NCBI GenBank assembly: GCA_963642455.1
Contig: CAVIGM010000016.1
Span: 1-29,627 of the forward strand
DNA length: 29,627 bases
From: Crickella sp963642455
GTDB lineage: Bacteria > Bacillota > Clostridia > Peptostreptococcales > Anaerovoracaceae
Reading direction: 5' to 3'
Part shown: piece after piece, positions 24,093 through 29,627 of the stretch
Position numbering within the stretch: the stretch's first letter is position 1
Layout of the letters: each line of letters begins with the position of its first letter
Notes under the pieces: generated by a model
Told to the model about the DNA's origin: nothing
What the model saw: only the letters and a program-made list of their open reading frames with translations
The model's database searches: none
Position numbers and translations under genes: made by a program

Positions 24093-25757
24093 ATGGAAGA
24101 TGCAAGAACCGAAAACAAAGCAGGAAAGAAGCTCCTTAAGGGCGTCACTATCCTTGCGGTAGCGGGAATAGTATGCAAGGGCCTTGGGGCGATTTTCAGA
24201 ATTCCTCTAACCAATCTGATTGGTGCCGAAGGAATGTCCTATTATGGTGCCGCATATCCTGTATATTCATTCTTCCTCACTCTTTCTGCTGCGGGTTTTC
24301 CTGTAGCAATTTCCAGAATGGTCTCCGAAAGGACGGCGCTCGGCGACCACAGAAACGCTTATAGAACATATAAGCTTTCGTTCTATGTAATGCTCATCAT
24401 AGGAATTATTTCGTTTTCCTGCTGCTTCTTTGGAGCGGGCCTGATTGCAACAAGGTCGGGAAATCCTGGCGCTAAGCTTTCTCTTATGGCGATTGCGCCG
24501 GCGCTTCTCTTTGCACCTATTGTTTCCTCGTATAGAGGCTACTACCAGGGCCGCCAGAACATGCTTCCTACCGCAATTTCTGAGGTGGTTGAGCAGCTCG
24601 TAAGAGTTGGAGTTGGCCTTACACTTTCCTTTATTCTTGCAAAAAAATCTCTTGAGTATGCGGCAGCGGGTGCGACCTTCGGTGCCTCGGCGGGCCTCAT
24701 GCTTGCGACTCTCGTTCTCGTATTTCTTTTTGCTAAGAACAAGAAGAATAGGCAGAAGCTCATCGGAGAATCTATAACAAGACATGAGAGCAACAAGAGC
24801 ATAATTAAGGAGATGTTCAGGATAGCAATTCCTATTACAATCGGCTCTACGATTATGCCGCTTATGATGGTAATCGACCTATCTATTGTAATGAATAGAC
24901 TGCAAGCAACCGGCTGGTCTCTTGCGATGTCGAAGACCTTATATGGTTTGATCAGCGGATTCTGCGACCCGCTTGTAAATATGCCGATAGTATTTGTAGA
25001 TGCTATTGCAATAAGCTTGCTGCCTGCTGTAACAGAGGCCTTTGCGCTTAATCGAAAAGCAGAGCTTGAAGAGAATGTCAGGGCAGGAATGAAGACCATG
25101 ATGATAATAGCCTTTCCATGTGCGGTGGGCTTGATAATCCTGGCAAGACCGATTCTGTATATGCTCTATCCTTTGCGCCTCGAAGAAGCCGAAATGGCTG
25201 TCAGCATACTTCAAATCCTTTCTATAGGAATTGTTACGCTTTCGGTAATGAGAACACTCTCGTCCTCGCTTCAGGGTATAGGCAAGGTTAATCTGCCGGT
25301 AATCAATTTATTTATCGGCGCTCTTGTCAAGATAGCTATTACTTATGTGCTTGTTGGAATACCTTCACTTAATGTTAATGGCGCTGCGATTGGAAGCGTT
25401 ATGGCATATCTCACCGCTGCCGTGCTTAATTATATTGCGCTAAGAAAATATGCTGATATCAGGTTCAAGTTAGTTGATGTCTTCCTTAAGCCTTTGCTGT
25501 CGTCTCTGATAATGGGCGTTGCAACAATCGGAGTATATTGGATAGCAAATAGACTTATTGATAGCAGCTCGATTGCGGCACTTCTTTCGATTGCTGTTTC
25601 TGTAGCGGTATATTTCGTCGTAATATTTGTTACAGGCACTATGTCAAGAGAAGAGGCTCTGCTTCTTCCTGCTGGTAACAAAATCGTTCGCATTTCGGAC
25701 AGATTGCACTTAACATCAAGCGCTACCCCAGAGGGCAAGCACTTCAAGCAGAACTAA
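24093..25757 (+). CDS. SpoVB/MurJ-like polysaccharide (lipid-linked) flippase
   Basis: The 554-residue membrane protein has about fourteen hydrophobic segments and the MOP-superfamily pattern. It shows GIVCKGLGAIFRIPLTNLIGAEGMSYYGAAYPVYS near the start, ISRMVSERTALGDHRNAYRTYK, then SYRGYYQGRQNMLPTAISEVVEQLVRVGVG (about 150-180), which is characteristic of SpoVB/YtgP/YabM proteins. Such proteins flip lipid-linked sugars; SpoVB acts in the spore cortex while YtgP/MurJ acts on lipid II. The paralogue cannot be told from sequence alone. The position between mfd and hup/rqcP matches the SpoVB-like yabM position in Bacillus and clostridia. The spore genes yabP and yabQ usually found after rqcP are absent here. 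AGGAG lies 12 bases from the ATG. Confidence 0.88.
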   Translation: MEDARTENKAGKKLLKGVTILAVAGIVCKGLGAIFRIPLTNLIGAEGMSYYGAAYPVYSFFLTLSAAGFPVAISRMVSERTALGDHRNAYRTYKLSFYVMLIIGIISFSCCFFGAGLIATRSGNPGAKLSLMAIAPALLFAPIVSSYRGYYQGRQNMLPTAISEVVEQLVRVGVGLTLSFILAKKSLEYAAAGATFGASAGLMLATLVLVFLFAKNKKNRQKLIGESITRHESNKSIIKEMFRIAIPITIGSTIMPLMMVIDLSIVMNRLQATGWSLAMSKTLYGLISGFCDPLVNMPIVFVDAIAISLLPAVTEAFALNRKAELEENVRAGMKTMMIIAFPCAVGLIILARPILYMLYPLRLEEAEMAVSILQILSIGIVTLSVMRTLSSSLQGIGKVNLPVINLFIGALVKIAITYVLVGIPSLNVNGAAIGSVMAYLTAAVLNYIALRKYADIRFKLVDVFLKPLLSSLIMGVATIGVYWIANRLIDSSSIAALLSIAVSVAVYFVVIFVTGTMSREEALLLPAGNKIVRISDRLHLTSSATPEGKHFKQN

Positions 25758-25846
25758 AAGCGGATCGATATCCACAAAGTAACTTAAAGGGGCTTAACTT
25801 TTCGCATCAAAGGCCCAAAAGCTAATGTGAAAAGATGATGAAATAG

Positions 25847-25876
25847 TTGACATATCGAGGCTTTTATCTTTATAAT
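25847..25876 (+). promoter_or_regulatory. Consensus housekeeping promoter of hup
   Basis: TTGACA (25847-25852), 18-base spacer, TATAAT (25871-25876): both hexamers perfect, 35 bases upstream of the hup start. It fits a strongly expressed gene. Confidence 0.85.
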
Positions 25877-25911
25877 TAAAGAACCTAATAGAATATAAGG
25901 AGGAAATAAGT

Positions 25912-26190
25912 ATGAACAAAGCTGACTTAGTAACTAAGGTTGCAGATGCTACTGGTTTCAAGAAAAAGGATGCAGAAGTTGCAATAGACGCAGTTTTTGG
26001 TATAATCCAGGAATCACTTGTTGCTGGAGATAGTGTAAGACTCATCGGATTCGGAACTTTCGAGACAAGAGAGAGAAAGGCAAGAACAGGAAGAAATCCT
26101 CAGAAGCCTGGCACTGTTATCGAGATTCCTGCATCAAAGGCACCTGTTTTCAAGGCAGGAAAGTCACTCAAGGATGCGGTTAACAAGTAG
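25912..26190 (+). CDS. hup: HU-family DNA-binding protein
   Basis: The 92-residue histone-like protein binds and bends DNA as a dimer and organises the nucleoid. It starts MNKADLVTKVADATGFKKKDAE and carries the signature GFGTFETRERKARTGRNPQ (about 47-65) and IEIPASKAPVFKAGKSLKDAV at the end, with the proline and basic residues of the DNA-wrapping arm. AAGGAGG lies eight bases from the ATG. It has its own consensus promoter and terminator, so it is an independent strongly expressed unit within the conserved mfd-spoVB-hup-rqcP order. Confidence 0.97.
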   Translation: MNKADLVTKVADATGFKKKDAEVAIDAVFGIIQESLVAGDSVRLIGFGTFETRERKARTGRNPQKPGTVIEIPASKAPVFKAGKSLKDAVNK

Positions 26191-26207
26191 TTTTTAAGAC
26201 GACATCC

Positions 26208-26240
26208 AAAGGCAGGAGCAACAACTCCTGCCTTTTTTAT
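26208..26240 (+). terminator. Terminator of hup
   Basis: AAAGGCAGGAG (26208-26218) pairs perfectly with CTCCTGCCTTT (26225-26235) around a six-base loop, and TTT continues the T-run. This is a textbook intrinsic terminator 18 bases after the stop codon. Confidence 0.93.
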
Positions 26241-26315
26241 ATGCGGATGTGGTTGAAGTAATAATTCCGCTGCTTTAGCTGCGGGAGTATTAAATGCGAA
26301 TGGAGGTATTCACAA

Positions 26316-27074
26316 ATGATTTTTTGTTATTCGGGAACAGGAAATAGTCGCTATATAGCAAATCGTATAGCGCAGGGTTTACAAGACGAAATTGTAGATC
26401 TGAATGAAAAAATCAAATCTAATGATAATTCTGCCGTGGAGGTGCAAGGCGATGCAATCGTCGTTACTCCAACATACGCATGGCGCGTTCCAAGACTTGT
26501 AATGGATTGGCTTCATAAGACGGAATTGAAAGGCGCTAAGCGCATTTGGTTCGTTATGAACTGCGGCGATCAAATCGGAAATGCAGCTAAATATAACAGC
26601 AGCCTTGCTCAGGAGAAGAATCTGTGCTACATGGGGACAGCGAAGATCATCATGCCCGAGAACTACATCGCGATGTTTAATGCACCCGAGAAGAATGAAG
26701 CCGAAGCGATTATAAAGAAATCCGAGCCTGATATTGATGCTGTTATTTCATGCATCAAAGAGGGGAGAAGCTTCGATGCGCCTCGAAACAATTTATATGA
26801 CCGCTTCATGAGCGGAGTAGTTAACAATATTTTCTACAAAGCCTTATTGAAATCTTCGGCATTTCAAGTTTCGGATGCTTGCATCGGATGCGGCCTGTGT
26901 GCCGAGAAATGCCCAACCAACTGCATTTCTCTAAAGGAAGGAAAGCCTGTATGGGCAGATAAATGCACGCATTGCATGGCTTGCGTTTGCTATTGTCCTG
27001 CAAATGCAATTGATTACGGCAAGAAGACCGCAGGAAAGCCACGCTACAAGTTCGAGAACCTGGATATAAAGTAA
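26316..27074 (+). CDS. EFR1-family flavodoxin/ferredoxin fusion protein
   Basis: The 252-residue protein begins with a flavodoxin-like domain: MIFCYSGTGNSRYIANRIAQ forms the FMN phosphate loop, and VTPTYAWRVPRLVMDWL (about 50-66) is a second flavin-contact region. It ends with two 4Fe-4S motifs, CIGCGLCAEKCPTNCI (about 189-204) and CTHCMACVCYCPANAI (about 213-228). This two-part layout is known as EFR1, an anaerobe electron carrier whose partners vary. GGAGG lies nine bases from the ATG. It sits alone between hup (with terminator) and rqcP, a place where mazG or nothing is more usual, so it looks inserted. The redox partner cannot be inferred. Confidence 0.9.
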   Translation: MIFCYSGTGNSRYIANRIAQGLQDEIVDLNEKIKSNDNSAVEVQGDAIVVTPTYAWRVPRLVMDWLHKTELKGAKRIWFVMNCGDQIGNAAKYNSSLAQEKNLCYMGTAKIIMPENYIAMFNAPEKNEAEAIIKKSEPDIDAVISCIKEGRSFDAPRNNLYDRFMSGVVNNIFYKALLKSSAFQVSDACIGCGLCAEKCPTNCISLKEGKPVWADKCTHCMACVCYCPANAIDYGKKTAGKPRYKFENLDIK

Positions 27075-27177
27075 TATAGAAAGCAAGATAATAGTATTAA
27101 GAATTAAGAATAATATTAGATAATATCCGATAGTATTAGAAAGTAATATTAACGGACTATCGTGAAAGCGAGAACAA

Positions 27178-27420
27178 ATGAGAGTCGACAAATTTCTTAA
27201 AAATTCGAGAATTATCAAAAGACGTACGGTTGCAAAGGATGCCTGCGAACAGGGGCGCGTCGAGGTGAATGGCAAAATAGCAAAGCCCGGCCTTGAGCTC
27301 AAAATCGGTGATGAAATTAAAATAAGCTTCGGCACTAATGTGCTGAAGCTTAGAGTCAAGGCGTTGACCGAATCCTGCCGCAAGGAGGATGCCGAAGGTA
27401 TGTATGAGGTTATTAGCTAA
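27178..27420 (+). CDS. rqcP: S4-domain RNA-binding protein, ribosome quality control factor RqcP
   Basis: The 80-residue S4-domain protein starts MRVDKFLKNSRIIKRRTVAKDAC and continues GRVEVNGKIAKPGLELKIGDEI, the RNA-binding fold of the Hsp15/YabO group. RqcP (formerly YabO) works with RqcH on split 50S subunits to add alanine tails to stalled nascent chains. Length and the position after mfd, spoVB-like and hup match the Bacillus/clostridial locus. The ribosome binding site is weak (GAAAGCGAG). The 100-base leader is AT-rich with degenerate AGTATTA/TAATATTA repeats. The gene ends 30 bases from the convergent folT-like gene, with no obvious terminator. Confidence 0.9.
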   Translation: MRVDKFLKNSRIIKRRTVAKDACEQGRVEVNGKIAKPGLELKIGDEIKISFGTNVLKLRVKALTESCRKEDAEGMYEVIS

Positions 27421-27450
27421 CAACCATCAACCACCGGCAATCATTTTTTC

Positions 27451-28092
27451 TTAATCTCTTGAAGTGTACGCCTTCTTGATTGCGACATTTGTAAGCTTGA
27501 TGATGACCGCCATAATCGGAATCGCCACGAGCTCCTTTATGGCCCTGCTTGCCAAGAGCACCATGTATTCGCTGCTGATGAAGAAAGTTAACCAGTATGT
27601 ATTTAGAAGAAGGTTAACAAGCAGGCACACAAGCGCGCTCGAGATGAAGCTCCTTGCCCAATTTATTTCTTTCTTATATAGAATCAATCCGAAAATCAAT
27701 CCAGTAAGGAAGGCCGAAACCGTAAAGCCCGGGAAAAAAGCTCCGGTTGGAAATAGAATCGCGCCGAGCACGTCAGCGATAGCCGATGCGAAGCCTGCCC
27801 AGATAGGGCCGAATAGAATTGCAAGTATCGCAACAGGCAGAAAGCCGAAGCCGATTCTGAGAAAAGCCAAATTTATCGAAAGAAGCTTTGACAGAACTAC
27901 CGACAGTGCAATCAGCAAAGCCGTAATGATTATCTTCTCCAGACCTATGCGTCTGGATTTTTTGTTGCCGCTGTTGCTGCTAATATCACCGACATCATTT
28001 CTGCTGATATCGCCGCTATTATTGCTGCTAATACCATCGCTGCTATTTATGCTGATATTTTCGCTGTTATCTCGCTTATTATTTTCGCTCAT
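27451..28092 (-). CDS. folT: Folate-type ECF transporter S component with Asn/Ser-rich N-terminal tail
   Basis: The 213-residue protein has a membrane core from about residue 50: LEKIIITALLIALSVVLSKLLSIN, then FLRIGFGFLPVAILAILFGPIWAG and ADVLGAILFPTGAFFPGFTVSAFLTGLIFGL. This is the FolT-type pattern (folate-family ECF S component), the membrane subunit that binds folate and docks with the shared EcfAA'T module, which is not in this window. The first ~47 residues are unusual: degenerate ISSNNSGDISRND-like units rich in Asn, Ser, Asp and Gly, then KKSRR. No in-frame start lies between them and the core, so the tail should be translated. The best purine-rich ribosome binding site lies 35 bases upstream with a small hairpin between. 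No tetrahydrofolate riboswitch was recognised. Confidence 0.85.
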   Translation of the reverse strand: MSENNKRDNSENISINSSDGISSNNSGDISRNDVGDISSNSGNKKSRRIGLEKIIITALLIALSVVLSKLLSINLAFLRIGFGFLPVAILAILFGPIWAGFASAIADVLGAILFPTGAFFPGFTVSAFLTGLIFGLILYKKEINWARSFISSALVCLLVNLLLNTYWLTFFISSEYMVLLASRAIKELVAIPIMAVIIKLTNVAIKKAYTSRD

Positions 28093-28105
28093 TTTGTGCT
28101 TGTCA

Positions 28106-28123
28106 TGATCACCGCAATGATCA
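28106..28123 (-). promoter_or_regulatory. Small hairpin between ribosome binding site and start of folT
   Basis: TGATCA (28106-28111), six bases, TGATCA (28118-28123) can fold into a six-bp stem. The AAGGAAGG (28135-28128, minus strand) lies beyond it, 35 bases from the start. A five-codon frame MTSTK starts inside (28106) and its TGA overlaps the folT ATG. A regulatory role is a guess. Confidence 0.35.
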
Positions 28124-28257
28124 ATTTCCTTCCTTAATTCTTCCTTAATCTATCTCGAATCTATCTCGATTCTTCTTCGATTCTTCCTCAATTCAAATCT
28201 TATTTAGCATAACACATTTTCTCTTAGTAATAAACTTCTAAAATCGGAGCTCGTTTT

Positions 28258-28445
28258 CAAAAATCCGTTCGTTTTTGCAATTATTATGCTCTGTCGGCGA
28301 TTTCTGAGACGTTCACACACAAAAATCCGTTCGTTTTTGCGATTTTCTTCCTCTGTCGGCGATTTCTGTGCGTCGAACAAGCTTGAATCAGCTTTCAACG
28401 ACTGAATTTCGCCGACAGAGCCGATTATTTTCAAAAACGAACGGA
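28258..28445. repeat. Three copies (two direct, one inverted) of a two-box repeat
   Basis: R1 (28258-28306) and R2 (28320-28368) are 49 bases each and identical at 44. R3 (28409-28445) is the same element inverted. All three share box A, CCGTTCGTTTTTG, then about ten variable bases, then box B, CTCTGTCGGCGA. R2 and R3 face each other across 40 bases and could form a long imperfect hairpin. Confidence 0.9.
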
Positions 28446-28567
28446 ATATATTTTTCGTAGCTTTCTGCTGCGTCAGCAAGGGCTCTTCGAGGAGCGGTTG
28501 ACGCGCCAAGTGACGAAGAGGAAGGCCAATCGCTAAGTACAGACGTCAGCCAAGGCCCTGGCATACA

Positions 28568-28663
28568 GCACGCTCTCGCTCCGTTGCTGACGTAGCCGAT
28601 GCAAGAACGCGATTAACTGTTGCTTGAAGGCGCGCTTTCGCTCCGCAAATAACTTTTCATAGG
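28568..28663 (+). repeat. Dispersed intergenic repeat, copies D2' (partial) and D2
   Basis: D2 (28598-28663) runs from GATGCA through CGATTAACTGTTGCTTGA and GCGCGCTTTCGCTCCG to TTTTCATAGG, paralleling 5790-5859. Just upstream, 28568-28595 (GCACGCTCTCGCTCCGTTG...GACGTAG) matches the second half of the 5790 copy, so a half unit is duplicated here. Confidence 0.8.
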
Positions 28664-28730
28664 CAAAATTTCCATGTACTCGGACAAAAAATTCATAAGT
28701 TCATGCAAAAATCGCCCGCGATATCGCTGC

Positions 28731-28815
28731 GAAAAATGTCGAATTTTGTCGAATAATGTCGAGAAGTGTCGAATTTTGTCGAATAATGTCGATTTATGTC
28801 GAAAAATGTCGATAA
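28731..28815. repeat. Eight phased 10-bp iterons, GANNNNTGTC
   Basis: Eight consecutive units of exactly ten bases, each GA-four variable A/T/G bases-TGTC, run from 28731 to 28810, followed by a final GATAA. Joined units read TGTCGA every ten bases, i.e. on one face of the helix. A 30-bp super-repeat is visible (28741-28770 against 28771-28800, 26 of 30 identical). The array ends eight bases before the -35 box of the LytTR gene. Confidence 0.92.
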
Positions 28816-28822
28816 TTATTTC

Positions 28823-28852
28823 TTGAAATTTCCTTGCAAGTATGGATAGAAT
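28823..28852 (+). promoter_or_regulatory. Candidate promoter of the LytTR gene
   Basis: TTGAAA (28823-28828), 18 bases, TAGAAT (28847-28852). The hexamers are close to consensus; the leader to the ATG at 28908 is about 50 bases. The iterons lie directly upstream, where an activator would sit. Confidence 0.6.
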
Positions 28853-28907
28853 AGGCTTACTCATCGCGTATAACTTAAATCTAATAAATGTAGGGGAGGA
28901 TGCAATT

Positions 28908-29339
28908 ATGAGTACAAACACTACTACAAGACCTTTAAACGACACAATTATTAACATTATTACTGGCTCAAGAATAACGAGAGTGAGGGTGTCAGACATC
29001 GAAGTTGTTGAACAGGAGGGACGCAAGCTGCACATTATGACTGCAAATGAGGACTATCCATGCTATGCACATATCGACAGCATCAAGGATCAGCTTCTTG
29101 AGGAGATTGGCTTCTTTCAGCCAATGAAGAAGATTATAATCAATTTCTCGAGAATCAAGGAGATTGCCGACGGAGAAATAATATTTATGTCCGGATCGTC
29201 CTTGTGCATGGGGCGCAATGCTTTTACCGATACGAGAAGAGCGTTCAAGGAATATATCATGTCATATTCCGGCATGATGAAGACTGGAAGTGGAATACAT
29301 TTCTCAGAATCGAAGAAGCGCGATAAATATGACAAGTAG
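28908..29339 (+). CDS. Stand-alone LytTR-domain DNA-binding regulator
   Basis: The ATG at 28908 has AGGGGAGG eight bases upstream and gives 143 residues; an earlier ATG at 28842 lacks a ribosome binding site and overlaps the promoter. After a short Thr/Asn-rich start the protein follows the LytTR beta-strand pattern: ITRVRVSDIEVVEQEGRKLHIM, YPCYAHIDSIKDQLLEEIGF, FQPMKKIIINFSRIKEIADGEIIF, ending GRNAFTDTRRAFKEYI. LytTR domains bind tandem direct repeats in promoters. There is no receiver domain and no membrane segment, so activity is probably set by expression level or by an inhibitor partner, as in streptococcal LytTR systems; no partner gene is visible. The iterons just upstream suggest self-regulation. 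A 34-bp tandem array follows. Confidence 0.8.
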   Translation: MSTNTTTRPLNDTIINIITGSRITRVRVSDIEVVEQEGRKLHIMTANEDYPCYAHIDSIKDQLLEEIGFFQPMKKIIINFSRIKEIADGEIIFMSGSSLCMGRNAFTDTRRAFKEYIMSYSGMMKTGSGIHFSESKKRDKYDK

Positions 29340-29347
29340 GTTAAATC

Positions 29348-29472
29348 GCAAGTACGCCGCGTGTAGGCTTCGAAGTAAGTAGCAAGTACGCCGCAAAACA
29401 GGCTACGAAATATGTTGCAAGTACGTCGCAAGTAGGCTTCGAAGTAAGTAGCAAGTACGCCGCGAGTTAGCC
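29348..29472 (+). repeat. 34-bp tandem array, about 3.6 copies
   Basis: Units start at 29348, 29382, 29417 and 29451 (last one partial), each beginning GCAAGTACGCCGC or GCAAGTACGTCGC and continuing toward GTAGGCTTCGAAGTAAGTA. Copies 1 and 3 are almost identical, copy 2 is divergent. It starts eight bases after the LytTR stop codon. There are no unique spacers, so it is not a CRISPR. Confidence 0.9.
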
Positions 29473-29583
29473 ACAAATGTCCGCAGGAAAGGCTGCTAAT
29501 CAGCAGCGATAAGAGCAGCTATAAGCTAATCAAAAAACGTGGAAAATTTGCCAAAAAATAAAACAAAAAAACATAAATATCTA

Positions 29584-29612
29584 TTGACAATAAGCCGATG
29601 GGTAGCTATAAT
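29584..29612 (+). promoter_or_regulatory. Perfect consensus housekeeping promoter leaving the window
   Basis: TTGACA (29584-29589), 17-base spacer, TATAAT (29607-29612): both hexamers and spacing match the ideal. The AT-rich stretch upstream (about 29530-29580, A-runs) could act as an UP element. The gene it drives lies beyond the right edge. Confidence 0.85.
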
Positions 29613-29627
29613 AATGAGGCTGTCGCA

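Larger units (their letters stand above)
28093..28907. other. Repeat-rich 815-bp intergenic region
   Basis: No credible gene was found here; the open frames antisense or across it are made of repeats. From left to right it holds the folT leader with degenerate 10-11-bp GAAGAATCGA/GATAGATTCGA units (about 28135-28195), the two-box repeats R1-R3, a GC-richer block with CGTCAGCAA (28471-28479) and its inverse TTGCTGACG (28584-28592), the dispersed repeat, a palindrome GCGATATCGC (28718-28727), the TGTC iterons and the LytTR promoter. Confidence 0.75.

Noticed and set aside
27464..28108. 214-residue plus-strand frame antisense to folT
   Set aside because: The minus-strand frame has the FolT membrane pattern; the plus frame is its Ser/Leu/Ile-rich shadow.
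28093..28260. Tetrahydrofolate riboswitch upstream of folT
   Set aside because: The conserved THF aptamer core could not be found on the minus strand; the leader is purine-rich degenerate repeats.
28204..28509. 101-residue minus-strand frame across the two-box repeats
   Set aside because: It runs through all three repeat copies in different orientations, lacks a ribosome binding site and has no recognisable fold.
28613..29035. 140-residue minus-strand frame with repeated FDKIRHFSTL
   Set aside because: The peptide repeat is only the 30-bp iteron super-repeat read on the wrong strand, and the frame overlaps the LytTR gene.
28731..29472. Possible CRISPR array in the repeat-rich right end
   Set aside because: The units are head-to-tail tandem repeats of 10 and 34 bases with no unique spacers, and no cas gene is present.

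Overview
The window looks like a chromosomal segment of a low-to-moderate GC, Gram-positive anaerobe of the class Clostridia. The evidence is the gene order purR-murC-glmU(like)-prs-pth-mfd-...-spoVB(like)-hup-rqcP, a Bacillus-type PurR, AGGAGG-type ribosome binding sites, a surface protein with a signal peptide and sorting-like tail, ECF transporter S components, an EFR1 ferredoxin/flavodoxin protein, and remnants of corrinoid-activation genes. A Clostridiales Family XIII/Anaerovoracaceae-like host would fit, but that is only a guess. No tRNA, rRNA, IS element or CRISPR array was seen.

Region 1 (1-6.8 kb) is accessory and decaying. It starts with the 3' end of an AlbA/ATPase-type regulator. 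Next come two back-to-back remnants of corrinoid activation genes: the C-terminus of a B12-dependent methionine synthase activation-type protein on the minus strand, and a shredded RACo on the plus strand. An intact 1471-residue beta-helix surface protein follows, then a DUF4430 gene truncated into the tail of an ECF transporter S component. Several likely corrinoid/cobalamin genes are therefore broken close together. A dispersed repeat family lies in this region and recurs near 28.6 kb.

Region 2 (6.8-12.8 kb) holds a cytosolic hybrid histidine kinase (minus), serC, an EamA-type transporter and a class V aminotransferase/cysteine desulfurase (minus). Region 3 (12.9-14.6 kb) is a selenium- or sulfur-handling operon of YedE-family membrane protein, TusA-like carrier and DUF3343 protein, divergent from the desulfurase.

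Region 4 (14.6-27.4 kb) is the conserved housekeeping block. purR is preceded by a convincing pair of inverted PurBoxes that overlap the previous operon's terminator. It then runs through murC, an acetyltransferase-only GlmU, prs, pth, mfd, an MTA/SAH deaminase-type amidohydrolase, a SpoVB-like flippase, hup (own consensus promoter and terminator), an EFR1 protein and rqcP.

Region 5 (27.4-29.6 kb) has a FolT-type ECF S component (minus) with an odd Asn/Ser-rich tail. An 815-bp repeat-rich intergenic stretch follows, with two direct and one inverted copy of a two-box repeat, the dispersed repeat, and eight phased 10-bp TGTC iterons. The iterons abut the -35 box of a stand-alone LytTR regulator gene. 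A 34-bp tandem array and a perfect consensus promoter pointing out of the window close the segment. The iteron/LytTR arrangement and the surrounding repeats are the best candidates for undescribed biology here.
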